From Strigamia acuminata (taxonomy: Eukaryota > Arthropoda > Chilopoda > Geophilomorpha > Linotaeniidae): 64,000 bases of DNA. The translations under genes were made by a program, and so were the position numbers. Positions 22,801 to 33,905 of this stretch are shown here, one piece after another (within the stretch, counting starts at the first letter, position 1; each line of letters begins with the position of its first letter). The notes under the pieces were generated by a model that made no database searches, was not told the DNA's origin, and saw only the letters and a program-made list of their open reading frames with translations. The stretch spans positions 9,464,017-9,528,016 of the forward strand of contig OX442318.1 in assembly GCA_949358305.1 (NCBI GenBank), read 5' to 3'.

Positions 22801-23079
22801 ATTTACTAAACATTTTATTGTTTGTCAACATTTGCAAAATTTGTTTGATTTACAATACATAATTTTTCCAAATTTACATAAATTAGTGTGGTTTGTAAAT
22901 ACAGACATTTAAGGGAATAGCCACCAACTGGCGCATGAACTAATTATTGCCACATTCTATATTTATTCTTCCCCCTAAATGCGTTTCAATTTGCAATCAG
23001 CCAAAGTTGCTGCACAATTGTTTAAAAACACTGAAACAAACAAACACTCCGAATAACACGTCGATTGAAAAAGCACCAG

Positions 23080-23232
23080 AGCTCGAATTGTAGCCGCCCT
23101 CGAATAGTAGCCGCAACTGAGACGCCAAGAATACTGTATTTCTGCAAAAGTACGGTATTGTTTCCGTATTTAACCCCACAATGTCACAAACGATGAACGT
23201 ATGCTTCGTTCGTGTTGGTGTAATTCACAAAT
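23080..23232. repeat. Dispersed repeat with CGGTATT-type block, copy 1
   Basis: GAGACGCCAAGAATACTGTA, GCAAAAGTACGGTATT and the following TTTAAC and CGTTCGTG blocks recur at about 61391-61590, with a shorter piece at 17590-17670. No ends were recognised. Confidence 0.5.
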
Positions 23233-24217
23233 AAATGCCAGAGGCAAATCTCATCTCGACATGTTTATTAATTTTGTTTACAACAATATATTACTTCAAT
23301 AATGTACCACTAGTGATATCATACATTGATGCCAATATTCACGTTACAACAGTTCGTGACGTTCAGACTTCGTTTGTTACAAACAAAAAAACCGAAATTG
23401 TAATTGCTGACAAAAATGGCAGTTTTGAATAAGAGCTGCGGCTCTTAATCGATAAAATACGTGATGTGTCTTTTCAACACTATTTTCCAAGATTGTGTGC
23501 AATAATGCACAATTTTTATTCCTAGCATCCTAGCAACATGACATACTTCTGCACAACTGTAAACATAACCATAAAGAGCCAATTTGCAATCATGCAAAGA
23601 GTAGTTAAGAAATTGCAAACAAATTTTCTTCAATTTTTTCACTGTTTTGCCAGAATAAAAACATGCAAAACAAATAATGTTTTCCAGCCCTCATGCAACT
23701 TTAATTCCAAATGTGCACAGTTGTAATCCTCCTGCACTTCCTTTCATAACTTTTCCCATCATCTTTATTTTCTTCTCGTTTCTTTTTTCATTCGCTTATT
23801 TCATTTAGGCTTTGCCAGTTTATAATTTCATATCTTTTAAGCTTCTTCTTTGCTCTCATTGGATTTAACCTCTACGTCGGAAAAACATGAAACATGTATT
23901 TCCTTTTTTGTGTACTTTATACATAATGGAAAACCCATTTTATTTTCATGTGAAGGTCAAATTATTATCAAAGAATACGAAAAGTCGATTAAGATCTTAA
24001 AGTTGCCTTCTCAGATTGAAAGGCAATAAGGGAGTTCAGATCGGAGGCTACCGTAGAGTGGCAACGACCTCAACCAATCTGAATTCCAAATATCTTGTTC
24101 TTGGATATTTTTCATGTATTGCCTTTATATATGAATTAAATATGCTGGAGAAATTCACAAACTCAGAGTTCCAAGCTTAACTACAACGTCTGAAAGCAAA
24201 GAAATGTTGTGTCTTGT

Positions 24218-24325
24218 CTAACCTTTTATTGTTTCGTTACCTGGCCAACCATTGCTAAGGGGAAAATATGGAAGCTGTGTGATGACATCAAGTTGATTCT
24301 AACAATTTTTTGTGGTGTCATACAC
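24218..24325. repeat. Interspersed repeat family G, copy 2
   Basis: CCTGGCCAACCATTGCTAAG, AAATATGGAAGCTG and TTGTGGTGTCATACACC match copies at 4642 and 60195. Confidence 0.6.
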
Positions 24326-24389
24326 CGCAGTATTAATGATTTTGATCAAAATTTTAAGATTCTATAATCATAACTTGTAGATTTTTCAA

Positions 24390-25045
24390 TGAGATTTTAA
24401 AGATTTCAATGAGATTTTAATGATTTCAGTGAGGTTTTTAATGATTTCAGTAAGATTTATAATGATTTCAGTGAGATTTATAATGATTTCAGTGAGGTTT
24501 TTAATGATTTCAGTGATTTTTAATGATTTCAGTGAGATTTATAATGATTTCAGTGAGGTTTTTAATGATTTCAGTGAGATTTTAATAATTTCAATGAGAT
24601 TTTTAATGATTTCATGATTTCAGTAATATTTTTATGTTTTTTTTATTTCAATGACATTTTTAATGATTTTAGTGAGATTTTTAATGATTTTAGTGAGATT
24701 TTTAATGATTTTAGTGAGATTTTTAATGATTTCAGTAAAATTTTAATGATTTTAGTGAGATTTTTAATGATTTCAGTAAGTTTTTAATGATTTCAATGAG
24801 ATTTTGAATGATTTCAATGAGATTTTGAATGATTTCAATGAGATTTTGAATGATTTCAATGAGATTTTGAATGATTTCAATGAGATTTTGAATGATTTCA
24901 ATGAGATTTTGAATGATTTCAATGAGATTTTGAATGATTTCAATGAGATTTTTAAATAATTTAAGTGAGATTTTGAATGATTTCAATGAGATTTTTAAAT
25001 AATTTAAGTGAGATTTTGAATGATTTCAATGAGATTTTTAAAGAT
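24390..25045. repeat. AT-rich tandem array, 20-21 bp period
   Basis: The left half has variable units (AATGATTTCAGTGAG...). From about 24785 there are homogeneous 21-bp units (GAATGATTTCAATGAGATTT plus T). The 21-bp period gives a 7-residue repeating minus-strand frame (NLIEIIQ), which is not a real coiled-coil gene. Confidence 0.9.
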
Positions 25046-26911
25046 GTGCAAAGAAAAACAGACAGTTTGCCAACCGAAAATGTAGCGGTTGAAAACTAGA
25101 TTGTCAACTTGAAACAGTGAAGCAATTTGGCATTTCACAACTGTCAAAATGTCAATCTGTTTGCACCAATGGTTAACGCTCTTAGTGCTATTTAGTGCTT
25201 CCAATATTTTCCAAAATGCTAAAACAGCACACGAGCTATCAACAGCACATTGAGTTAGTTATTCAGCATGCAAATCTCGTCCAAGTAATCTGAATAAAAC
25301 ATAAATCTCCATCAATCAACAACTTGAAAATTTGTTTATATATTCACTTTACAACAACTCTAAATAATGCATTGCAGCGCATGTTATTGCTGTATAAAAT
25401 TGCGTTTAAATTTCATATAAAGTCAATTCCATAAATGGGCAAATGAAAAAAAATCTCTTCACTGCAAGACAATAATCATTGCATCGAAATGTGTTGTTTA
25501 AAGAGGGGAATGAACCGACTTTTTCCTTCCCTTTTCCCTCCCCCACTTAACAAATGTTGCACTTTGAAATTTGTCTTTTTTGTGGCGAAAAAGAAAGCGT
25601 AGGCCTCAATAGGCAAATCCCATAGCCATACTGCACATGAAAAATAGGCCTCGCCGGATGAAGAGAGTTGAGCCTCATAAATTCCCGTTCTTCACCGAAT
25701 TGCGCTGGCTCAGCCCGAGAGAGATGAAGAAAGTATGCGGCCAGCTAGCATAGAAACGATAGAGTAATTCCACTCGAATGGTGCTCTTATTGAAGGAGCA
25801 AAGTGGGAGACAAAAATCCTCCGAGAAATTTCGAAAAATGTTTTAATACAAAAATAAATTATTTTTATGCATATTTCTCCGGAGTATTGTGCCTCGACAA
25901 TAAATGTTTAATTTAAAGAAGGCCAGGCGACCGCTTACTTTTTTTTTATTTGTTATTCATACAATTAGTATTTTACGTCATATCTTCGTTAAATTTGCAA
26001 TTTTGTGGTAATATCGGAAATTTTTTGACTTAGAAAAAATCTTACATACTCAGTTTTTTGTTACAAAACACCATTTAAAGATATCTATATTAAGATTTTT
26101 GTTTTTATTTCAAAATAAAAAAATTAATTTTAATTTTTTCATTATTTTCTTGAATTTAAAAAAAAAAATATCACACCACTTAAACCCCTTTAAAAAAAAT
26201 TCGTGAAATAGAAGCACGATAACTTCTAATGACATTTCTCAAAACAATACATCACCAATTCCCTGACCAGAAGCGCAGGAAAGGGCGAAAGAAAAAAAAA
26301 TCGATTTATTACTACACAACAACCCACACAATACACGCGAGCAAAACAACACGAGCCATGAATATCAAAGTCATTCTGGATTAATCTAACTTTGCCTCCT
26401 CTAGCAAAATACAAAACGCCCATTTTTCTAATTGGATTATCGACAAAGGTGTGAATTTTTTTTTCCTTTCCACCCATTCCATCTACTTTTTCTCTATTCT
26501 GCCGTCACACCGCACATAATACCGACCATTTGCACTGCTGGGATTATTTTTTCCATTCGCAACGACAACATTTTTATCTTCATGGCAACAAATTGCATGC
26601 GATGTCTCTAAAAACAACGCACGGAATTTTCTATACAAACTCCAACAAATAAATGACGCATTCATTTTGTCGACTTAACACTAATAATGTCTTTGTCACG
26701 GCAAATTTTCGTGCAGGGCCGTAAATTATGCTGCACACAAATGAAAACAAACACATTTTTAATTCCTTAATTGATGTCGTACTAAGATGGAATTTTTATT
26801 CCCACTGGTTTAATATAAAGATATGGACCCAAGTTGGCATTAATTAACAATTAACAATAAAACAATGTGCGCAAAGAAATTTGTTAAACTTAAATCCTGC
26901 TAAGTGTAAAC

Positions 26912-27020
26912 TGCGTCCAAGAAAAATTTGAAAAAAATTAACTTCCAATATTTTGATTTAATTTTCCGTTTAGGATTACTAAATATACCACTCAAGTAAC
27001 ATCTGATTAAATTTTCAGAC
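26912..27020. repeat. Dispersed repeat, partner at 11029-11154
   Basis: Nearly identical to 11029-11154 over about 110 bases. It ends about 65 bases before the GCCAGCG-motif element. Confidence 0.75.
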
Positions 27021-27085
27021 TGATTCAATAATATTTATTTAAAATATCAACAATAAATGAAAAAACAGGTGTCCAAAAATTGGTG

Positions 27086-28224
27086 CACAGCGTTGCCAGC
27101 GTTTTGGACTGCCAGCGTTTTAATTTTCAGCGTTTTTGCAATATATTTTTTTTTTTTTCCAGCGTTTTCAATTTCAGCGTTTTAATTATTTAATAAATAA
27201 CGTTTATATTCGATTTGATTTTAGCGTTTTGTTTGCCAGCGTTTCTAGTGCCAGCGTTTCCAGTGCCAGCGTTTTTTGTGCCAGCGTTTTAAACGCCAGC
27301 GTTTTTTGTGCCAGCGTATTTAATTCCCGCGTCCGTATACGCATTTGTTGCACGTCGCATGTACGTGCAACGTTGTTATTTGTTTGTTGTTGTTTTTCGG
27401 ATTTTCGGGTTGGTTGTTAGTGGGTTGGTATTAGTGGATTTTATTGGGGTATCGTTGTTGGATTTTGTTGGGTTTGTTGTGTCATCTAAACCCCAGATGT
27501 GTCAATTTGTCACACCTTATTGGTGGATACAGCCGAAAACGCTCATTCTGCAGGAGAGCTTCAAGCTAAACTGGGACAATTTTTATGTCCAAGGCTGCAC
27601 ACATGACAGGGGATATACTGTATAATGTCACTTGATTGCCGAAATTATCATTGCCAGCATCTTACTTTCAATCAATTCAATATGACTGGATTAGTGCAAA
27701 CCACCATAATTACACGATTTAACACACCAGTTGATCAAGCTGGTCACTACCATTGGCATGCCGAAACGTTTTTTCGATATCGGGACGGAAATACACCCAA
27801 ATATCCGGAATCCTTAAAGAAATAGTCAAAAATAACTGCCTGTCTTGCAGGCAGGTGATTTTAACTGGACATAAAACTGTTTTAGTTTACTCTGAATTTA
27901 AAAAATAAAATAAAAACAAAAAAAACGCTAAAAACAAAAACTCAGGCAATTTAAATTTAAACAACAAATTTAAAAACGCTGAATAAATAAAAAATGGCAA
28001 ATTAATTATTATTATTATTTTATTATTTAAATTTATTGGACGCTAGAAACAATTAACGCTGGCAACAATAAACGCTGGCAACGTAAAACGCTGGCAAAAT
28101 TAAATTAAAAAACAAAAAAATATATATTAATAAAAAACGCTGAATACAGAAACGCTGGCACTTTAAAACGCTGGCAAAACCCTGACCCTTTTTGGGGTCA
28201 GGGTTTTGCCAGCGTTTTAAAGTG
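27086..28224. mobile_element. Element with convergent clusters of a GCCAGCGTTTT motif
   Basis: About a dozen copies of (GC)CAGCGTTTT lie in plus orientation in 27086-27330. About ten inverted copies (AAAACGCTGGC) lie in 27910-28180. The right border is a perfect 30-bp-arm hairpin (28159-28188 with 28195-28224). The interior has small open frames of 66 to 105 codons with no recognised domain. The layout recalls subterminal protein-binding repeats of DNA transposons. It ends about 100 bases before the Ig2 exon. Confidence 0.6.
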
Positions 28225-28325
28225 GAATTTAACAATTTTCAAATTTTTTAAACTAAAGATTGGAAACATTTGTTGTTTATATATATATTCAATGCAGAAT
28301 TAACATTTTTATTTTCTTTTTACAG

Positions 28326-28487
28326 TCGTCAAGCAATATTACGAGGTCCAGGTGTACGACGAATATGTAATACGTGGAAACACTGCAGTGCTCAAATGTC
28401 AAGTGCCCAGTTTCGTGCGGGACTATGTCAGGGTCACCTCGTGGCTCGTAGATGACGTTCTTATTAGTAGCACCAATGCAAATAGTG
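28326..28487 (+). CDS. Dscam: Dscam exon encoding first half of Ig2 (exon 4 equivalent)
   Basis: The acceptor TTTTTACAG ends at 28325 and the donor GTAAGT starts at 28488; phase 1 on both sides. The 53 complete codons carry YYEVQVYDEYVIRGN, the core cysteine in VLKCQVPSF and the core tryptophan in VTSWLVDD. These blocks correspond to exon 4 of insect Dscam, which exists there in a dozen or more alternative copies and sets the Ig2 binding surface. Only this copy was found here. Confidence 0.93.
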
Positions 28488-28796
28488 GTAAGTAAATTGC
28501 ATTTTTCAAATTCCCAAAAGATAATCATAAAAACTTCGTTCCGATATCGTCTAGTGTTTTAAACGTGTTTCCAGACGAATACAAAGTGGTTTCATGAATG
28601 AAATTATTGTCCCTAGTTTTTTTTTGTGGTTTGGAGGTCAAATTGGTCTCAAATCCTGCAGAAAACTTATATTCTCTGCATTCTAAAAACGGATTGGTTG
28701 TTTTAACTAAATGTTTAGTTGGCCAAGAAGCAACTGAAGATTTAGTTAAAGATAACTTTAAGATTTTGTTTCCTAAACTACACATTCCGTAAACGT

Positions 28797-28905
28797 ATAG
28801 TGTACAATCATGTTCAAAAAAACTGGACCGTCACTCTATGATGGTAATTGAAATTGTGAGTAATTTCGTGTTTTGCCACTAGGTGAAACACCAGACAACA
28901 ACAGG
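28797..28905. repeat. Dispersed repeat, partner at 47336-47440
   Basis: TGGACC followed by TCACTCTATG, GCAATTGAAATTGTGAGTAA-type sequence and TTTTGCCACTAGGTGAAACA are shared by both copies. The left border GTTCAAAAAAACTGGACC recalls mariner-type ends. No partner end was found. Confidence 0.7.
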
Positions 28906-29399
28906 TGATAATACTTGTATACCAAACGTTTTTAGAAATTTTATGTGCAGAGAAAAATGTACTTATAAATCCAAACAAATTAACCCAGAACTCTATCAAT
29001 AAGATCCCACTACCCACTTCATCTTTAATTACTTCCTTTCCCTACAACATAAGAACGATTGGGACCCCACAAAAGCCAATTTAATTAAAAACCAATTTTT
29101 TTTCTCGAGGAATGACAAATATCTGAAATTACGTCGTCGGCTTGAAACAACAAATATTCGCTGCAGAAAGTAAATATTATTGGTTAAAATTGGTAAAAAC
29201 AAAATACATTCGGATGATTACCGAGGAAACAAGACATTTGTTTTCGGTATCTAAGACGCGTGCAAGTGCATGCACACTTTACTGAAACGCAATGCAAAAT
29301 TTCGTTGTATCTGATGGCAGCAGTTATACCCAACAACCAATTTCAAAAGACAACATGGATCTTGTTTTCACTTTCTACTGAAGTTGCTCCCAAGCCAAA

Positions 29400-29540
29400 C
29401 TACAATTCACACCCAATATCTTGATGCCAAATTCATACTGCGCATCCCACGCTGCACAGATGTCTTTCCTAATTCCATTCGCTATTCAGCAGTATTAATG
29501 CTATTAATGCTAAAATAAAATAAACAAACACCAATAAACT
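29400..29540. repeat. Repeat family H, copy 1 (partial)
   Basis: ATCTTGATGCCAAATTCATA, CTGCGCATCCC and GCAGTATTAATGCTATTAAT match the long-arm element at 49800-50095 and pieces at 42590, 47500 and 58090. Confidence 0.6.
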
Positions 29541-29879
29541 CCCTTGTGAGTCAGTAACGTACGTGCGTGTTGGAAAACAGCGAAAGACTGATTTATTTCG
29601 AATAAAACAAGATGGCGAACAATGGAGGTTTACGGGAGCCAATCCGTGCACCCCTTACTGTAACGGGGTAGCCATTTCGTGTCCAGACAGAACAATCGAT
29701 CATAAATTTCAAAACCAGCTTGACAAAGCAACCGATAAACTGAGCAAACTGAAGAATCATGAATTTTGAAAAAGTAACAGCTTAAAACATTGCTTCCAGA
29801 CTTTTAAAAACGTTTTATTATTAAATATTAGTCATTTTACATCATTTCAAACATCTGAAATAATCAAACTAATTAAAAC

Positions 29880-29973
29880 TACTTTTCTTAGTGAAAGTAT
29901 ACAGGTAACAGTTATGAGTAAACAGGCTCGACCAATAGGAACTGGTCCCCCTCTAACAGTGAGCCAGAGTATA
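29880..29973 (-). mobile_element. TATACTC-family MITE, single right end
   Basis: Family body ACTACTTTTCTTAGTG and AAACAGGCTCGACCAATAGG lead to GTGAGCCAGAGTATA. The opposite end was not found. Confidence 0.6.
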
Positions 29974-30757
29974 GTTTCTTATTTTAGGGAAATACCGTAA
30001 CCAAAAAAAGATTGCACCTGTATTCAACCCAGGAATTCTGAAAATCTTTCAAGATCTAAGCTGAAATACTGGTGTTTACTGATGAAGCGGATAAAAGATC
30101 TGCCTCTCTTGCGTTGAAGACGTGGCCGATTGATCTCTTTGGTATTACAACCAGACAAAGCAAGAACCCACTTCCACGATAAGATGGGAGGAATGAGTCA
30201 CCCTCTCCAATCGAGAAGTCAGGCTTAATTGACCACGTGGTACAGCTTGGACCAAGTATTAGAGCCAGGCACGAATTGACTGTAACATTAAGGAACCAGT
30301 ATAAGAACCTGCTAGTCACCTTCAACTGCAATAAATAGCAAAACAACGTGTACAAATGAGTCGCGCCTACTTTTTCCCATAATCGAAATAAAAAATGTCC
30401 ATTGAGCCCAGACAGGAAAAAATGCCTATTGATATGAAAGCAGAAAATCAGTCCTGGAAACCCCTGTATCAAAGCTCTTAGTAAATTCATCAGATGACTC
30501 CAGATCTGGGAAGCGAGTTGAGCACAGTTTCTTACTTGTTAGCAAAGGTTTGTCCGATAACTTCAAATCCATACAGCCCATCTACAGTGTACTCTATACA
30601 GACCGGACAGTGCCTGTCTGGACAGTTGTGTGGTCCGGACAGATTTGCTGGACCCAGGGCCACTGCATGCGGCTGTTCAACATATCCATGCAACATGGGG
30701 GCGCTGAAATACAACCCTAAACAAAGGGATCCTCCCCTCACACAGTGACCCTGGCAA

Positions 30758-31067
30758 CAGTGTTGCATCTCGTTCACTTAAATGTGAACGTTCAAGTTCA
30801 CGTTCGTCATCGTGTGAACGCGTTCACGTTCGCGTTCACGTTCACTGCAATTTTTTTCAAAGTGAACTTAGTTCAAGTTCAGTCGGGTCGGGTCATTTCC
30901 TCGAATCCCGTTTCATCAAATCCAGAATTTTTAAAGTGACAAATGGGTTCCGCAGTGTCTAGATAAAAAAAAACAGTTAAGGGGAGGTTGGGGGGTTCAA
31001 GGGGATTCGAGGAAATGACCCGACTTCCAAGTTCAGTAACTAATAGTTCGCGTTTGATACAACACTG
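30758..31067. mobile_element. Non-autonomous hAT element, 310 bp, with 8-bp target duplication
   Basis: Ends are CAGTGTTGCATC and GATACAACACTG. Perfect 8-bp duplications CCTGGCAA lie at 30750-30757 and 31068-31075. The left subterminal region is a run of GTTCACGTTC-like motifs. It carries a second insertion at 30883-31028. Confidence 0.88.
30883..31028. mobile_element. 146-bp foldback element nested in the hAT element
   Basis: Arms with GTCGGGTCATTTCCTCGAAT on the left are inverted at the right. It is flanked by AAGTTCAG at 30875-30882 and 31029-31036, an 8-bp duplication consistent with hAT-type insertion. Confidence 0.8.
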
Positions 31068-31129
31068 CCTGGCAAAACCCAATCTATATCCATCAATGTT
31101 AAATTCCCTCTCCCATCTAGACAGCCGGT

Positions 31130-31462
31130 TAAGACTCGTTTACATTGTTGCGAAATTTAGCACGCGAAATGATCGCGCCCAAAAATTCACATGAAAAAAT
31201 TTGCTTCTCATGTTCTCAATAAAGCAAAGAGAAGTAATTGATACATTATTTTGAATCAATTGTGAAGTTGGTGACAACATACGCTATCTCGTCTGTCATT
31301 GGCCAAAGCGTGCAAACTTTCCAAGCGAAGCGAAAAAGTAGACTTCAAGTCTACTCTGAAGTTTCGCGTGCGAAGGGTTGCCACACGAACTTTCACGCAC
31401 GAAATTGTCGCTTTCGCATCAATTCGAACGCAATTTCGCAACAATGTAAACCAGCCTTTAGT
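31130..31462. mobile_element. DNA element with GTTTACATTGTTGCGAAATT ends
   Basis: GTTTACATTGTTGCGAAATT near 31139 is inverted at about 31434-31456 (GCAATTTCGCAACAATGTAA). Subterminal GCGAAA / TTTCGC words are scattered through the interior. Target duplication is unclear. Confidence 0.65.
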
Positions 31463-32667
31463 CCAGATAACTTTCCGAGACCCGTCGTATATCCAGGCTA
31501 CACAGATTACACTGTATATCCATACGTAATATTGTCTGTGAATTTTGAATAGTTCATAACCTTTCTGTTTCTCCTACATTCTGTTGTATTTTATGGTTTA
31601 AATTCAATAAAATGTTAGTTTTACAACCAAAACAGTTATGATGATCCACTAAAGCCCCAACGCAATTGGCATAAAAATGTTATGTAAATAACATACCTGG
31701 TAACCTTCCCTGCAATCCACATCATGGGTGTACGATGAACAATTCAAAGATGTTCACATAGAAGGTCAAAACCTTGCCAAGTTGGCCTCTTCCTGAAGTT
31801 GGCAACCAACGACTGTATCAGAAAAGCCACAATAGTATTTAGCTTTAATAAGCCTGGACTAATGTGAGGGATTTGTTTGGCTTTAATGATAAATGATGCT
31901 AATCTGCAAAGTTGGTGCTTAACGACTATAAATAATGTGCACTATAAGTCAAAACCTTCATTTTAGCTCTCGCCTCTTTTGCTTACCTAAATAAATCACA
32001 GCGGCAAACGTTTCTCCTTCTCTTGTCCTATGAAATTCCCGTTTTACATCGCGCCATTTGTTTACACGCACCGTCATTAATGCAACATGTGAACGAGCTG
32101 TAGAAGGAACAAAAAAAAAATTTTTCACTTTGCCATTATGACTGCATAATCACAGCCCATGACTGAAGACGGGAAAAAAGGAAAAAAATTAAAAGCTGCC
32201 TCCGTCTTATTGCGCCCGACGCAAGACTGTACTTGGAAAAAATTACACCCGGCAAAACATTAATATTCTATGAGTTTAGCATTCTAGCATGCAGCAAAAG
32301 CAGCCGCAGCCCAATTGAATTACTATGAAATCATTACTAATTTCTTCTAATTTAAACAACTTCAGAACAGTGTTTTAAAATTGATAAGTTTTAGCCGTTA
32401 AAGACATTTGTGCGTCTGCAGTTCACCATTTCTGACTTGATCCAATTTTGGGAAATGGAGGGATAAGTCAAGGGTGACCGAATGAAAGAAAACGCAGTGC
32501 ACTTGATGAGCAACCCAAGTTTCGCTTACGTTAGTCAGGGTGATGAACTTAGGCGCCAATAACAAAGCAGAAAGATTGGGTGTACAAAATAAAGTTGTGC
32601 CGTCGAGCCTCGTTATAACGAATCGCAAGATACCGAAAAATTTATTCGTTATAACGAAAGTTTATTA

Positions 32668-33076
32668 GAGTAGAGCATCGATTATCCAAACTAATTGGGA
32701 GACATAAGCTTAGGTGTTCATAAAACCGATTTGTGCGCATAATTGAACAGTACGGTAGGTTTTTATACACATGATAATCAAAAATCGTTGAAAAACATTT
32801 AAAACCGATCAAAAATAGATAAAAATCGTTAAAAAGCTTTTAAGACCGATAAAAAATGCATAAAAACCATTAAAAAGCATTTTAAACCGATCAAAAATGG
32901 ATAAAAATCGTTAAAAAGCATGTAAAATCGATCAAAAACGGATAAAAATCCGTAAACAGCATCAAAAAAATCGATAAAAAGCAAAAAACAATCGATTAAA
33001 AAACCGATAAACTTCGATAAAAAATCGATCATCGTTGTTTAGTTAACCAATCGTTCCGATAATCGATGCTCTACTG
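32668..33076. mobile_element. Tigger/pogo-type element with AGTAGAGCATCGATTATC ends
   Basis: The left AGTAGAGCATCGATTATCC has an 18-bp perfect inverse at the right end (GATAATCGATGCTCTACT). The interior is a degenerate array of AAAATCGTTAAAAAGC-like units. It interrupts the surrounding pogo-like element. A clean TA duplication is not visible. Confidence 0.75.
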
Positions 33077-33139
33077 TGTATCAAAATATTTTAACATGCT
33101 GTTCTATGGCCAACTAAGCTATTTTTAAGTATTCATTAT

Positions 33140-33262
33140 AACAAAAAATTCGTTATATCGCGGTTCGTCATAACAAAAAAATTCGTTATATCGCGGTTCA
33201 TCATTACAAAAAAATTCGTTATATCGCGGTTCGTTATAACAAAAAATTCGTTATATCGCGGT
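33140..33262. repeat. 33-bp tandem array inside the pogo-like element
   Basis: Four units of AAAAAATTCGTTATATCGCG plus GTTCGTTATAAC, built from the element's own subterminal sequence. Confidence 0.85.
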
Positions 33263-33487
33263 TCGTTATAACAAGGTTCTACTGTATACACACTTAAAGT
33301 GTTTGTCGCCCATAAATATTATTTTCCCTTTCTGTTGTCTGCTAAATTCGCATACGACCAAACAAGCCTTACTTGCCTTTCACCGGCAACATGTTAATTC
33401 ATTTTTACCTGCCCAACCAGTTCCAGATAAAAATATAAAAGTTGTATTTTCACATTTGTGAACATGTGTATATGGGTCACAATTAGA

Positions 33488-33905
33488 ATGATTCAAGAGG
33501 TTTCAATAAAATCTGGAATTGGGTCTAGATCTTGCGTCCAAAAATTCTTGACGTTGACGCCAATTCCTGCTTCCAACTCCAACTTGAAGTAAGCGACGTA
33601 ACGCAAGGAAAGGTCTTGCGGCCAACCAATTACGATCGACTCTAACTCTCGTCGATTCACGTCTGGTTGGCGAGACTTTGCCACATACAAACAGGCCGCC
33701 ATTTTCGGATTCTGAAACTAGTTCTAGAACTAAATCCAATTCCAGGTTTCATTGAAACCATCTGATTGACCAGACGCAACATCAATTGTTTCAGCTCTGT
33801 TCACACGTGCCCTACAGTGTGAACAGACTTTGCGTTGCGTTTGACTAATTTTTCCATGCGTTGCATTGCGTCGCCCCTAGTGTGAACACAAGTGTGAACC
33901 TAGCT
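33488..33905 (-). repeat. Repeat family F, copy 3 (inverted)
   Basis: Inverse of 18430-18842, including CAACTTGAAGTAAGCGACG and CATTGAAACCATCTGATTG, with GTGTGAACC at its right border. Confidence 0.75.

Larger units (their letters stand above)
9787..28325. other. Intron of 18.5 kb between Ig1 and first half of Ig2
   Basis: This is where insect hypervariable Dscam keeps its array of alternative exon 4 copies. I saw no second exon resembling the one at 28326 (blocks like EYVIRGN or VPSFVRDY). It is filled with transposons and tandem repeats, listed separately. Unannotated stretches (for example 12600-13700, 15550-17650, 25050-26900) are AT-rich with no recognised feature. Confidence 0.7.
32597..33287. 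mobile_element. Pogo-like element split by another insertion
   Basis: The left end GTCGAGCCTCGTTATAACGA and right end TTATAACAAGGTTCTACTGT are inverse. Between them lie a foreign element (32668-33076) and a tandem array (33140-33262). Interior words (TTAACATGCTG, CTATGGCCAAC) match the complete copies at 40646 and 58354. Confidence 0.75.

Noticed and set aside
22478-22912. 144-codon plus-strand and 68-codon minus-strand frames
   Set aside because: They arise from the degenerate 31-bp array and have repetitive low-complexity content.
24732-24986. Minus-strand heptad-like repeat protein (NLIEIIQ)
   Set aside because: It is the translation of a 21-bp AT-rich array; no start context or neighbours support a gene.
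27136-27825. Frames of 66 to 105 codons inside the GCCAGCG element
   Set aside because: The first is repeat translation (ASVSSASV pattern). The others have no recognised domain and may be chance.
28598-28792. 64-codon frame possibly from a transposase
   Set aside because: I could not match it to any transposase motif; no catalytic residues can be assigned.
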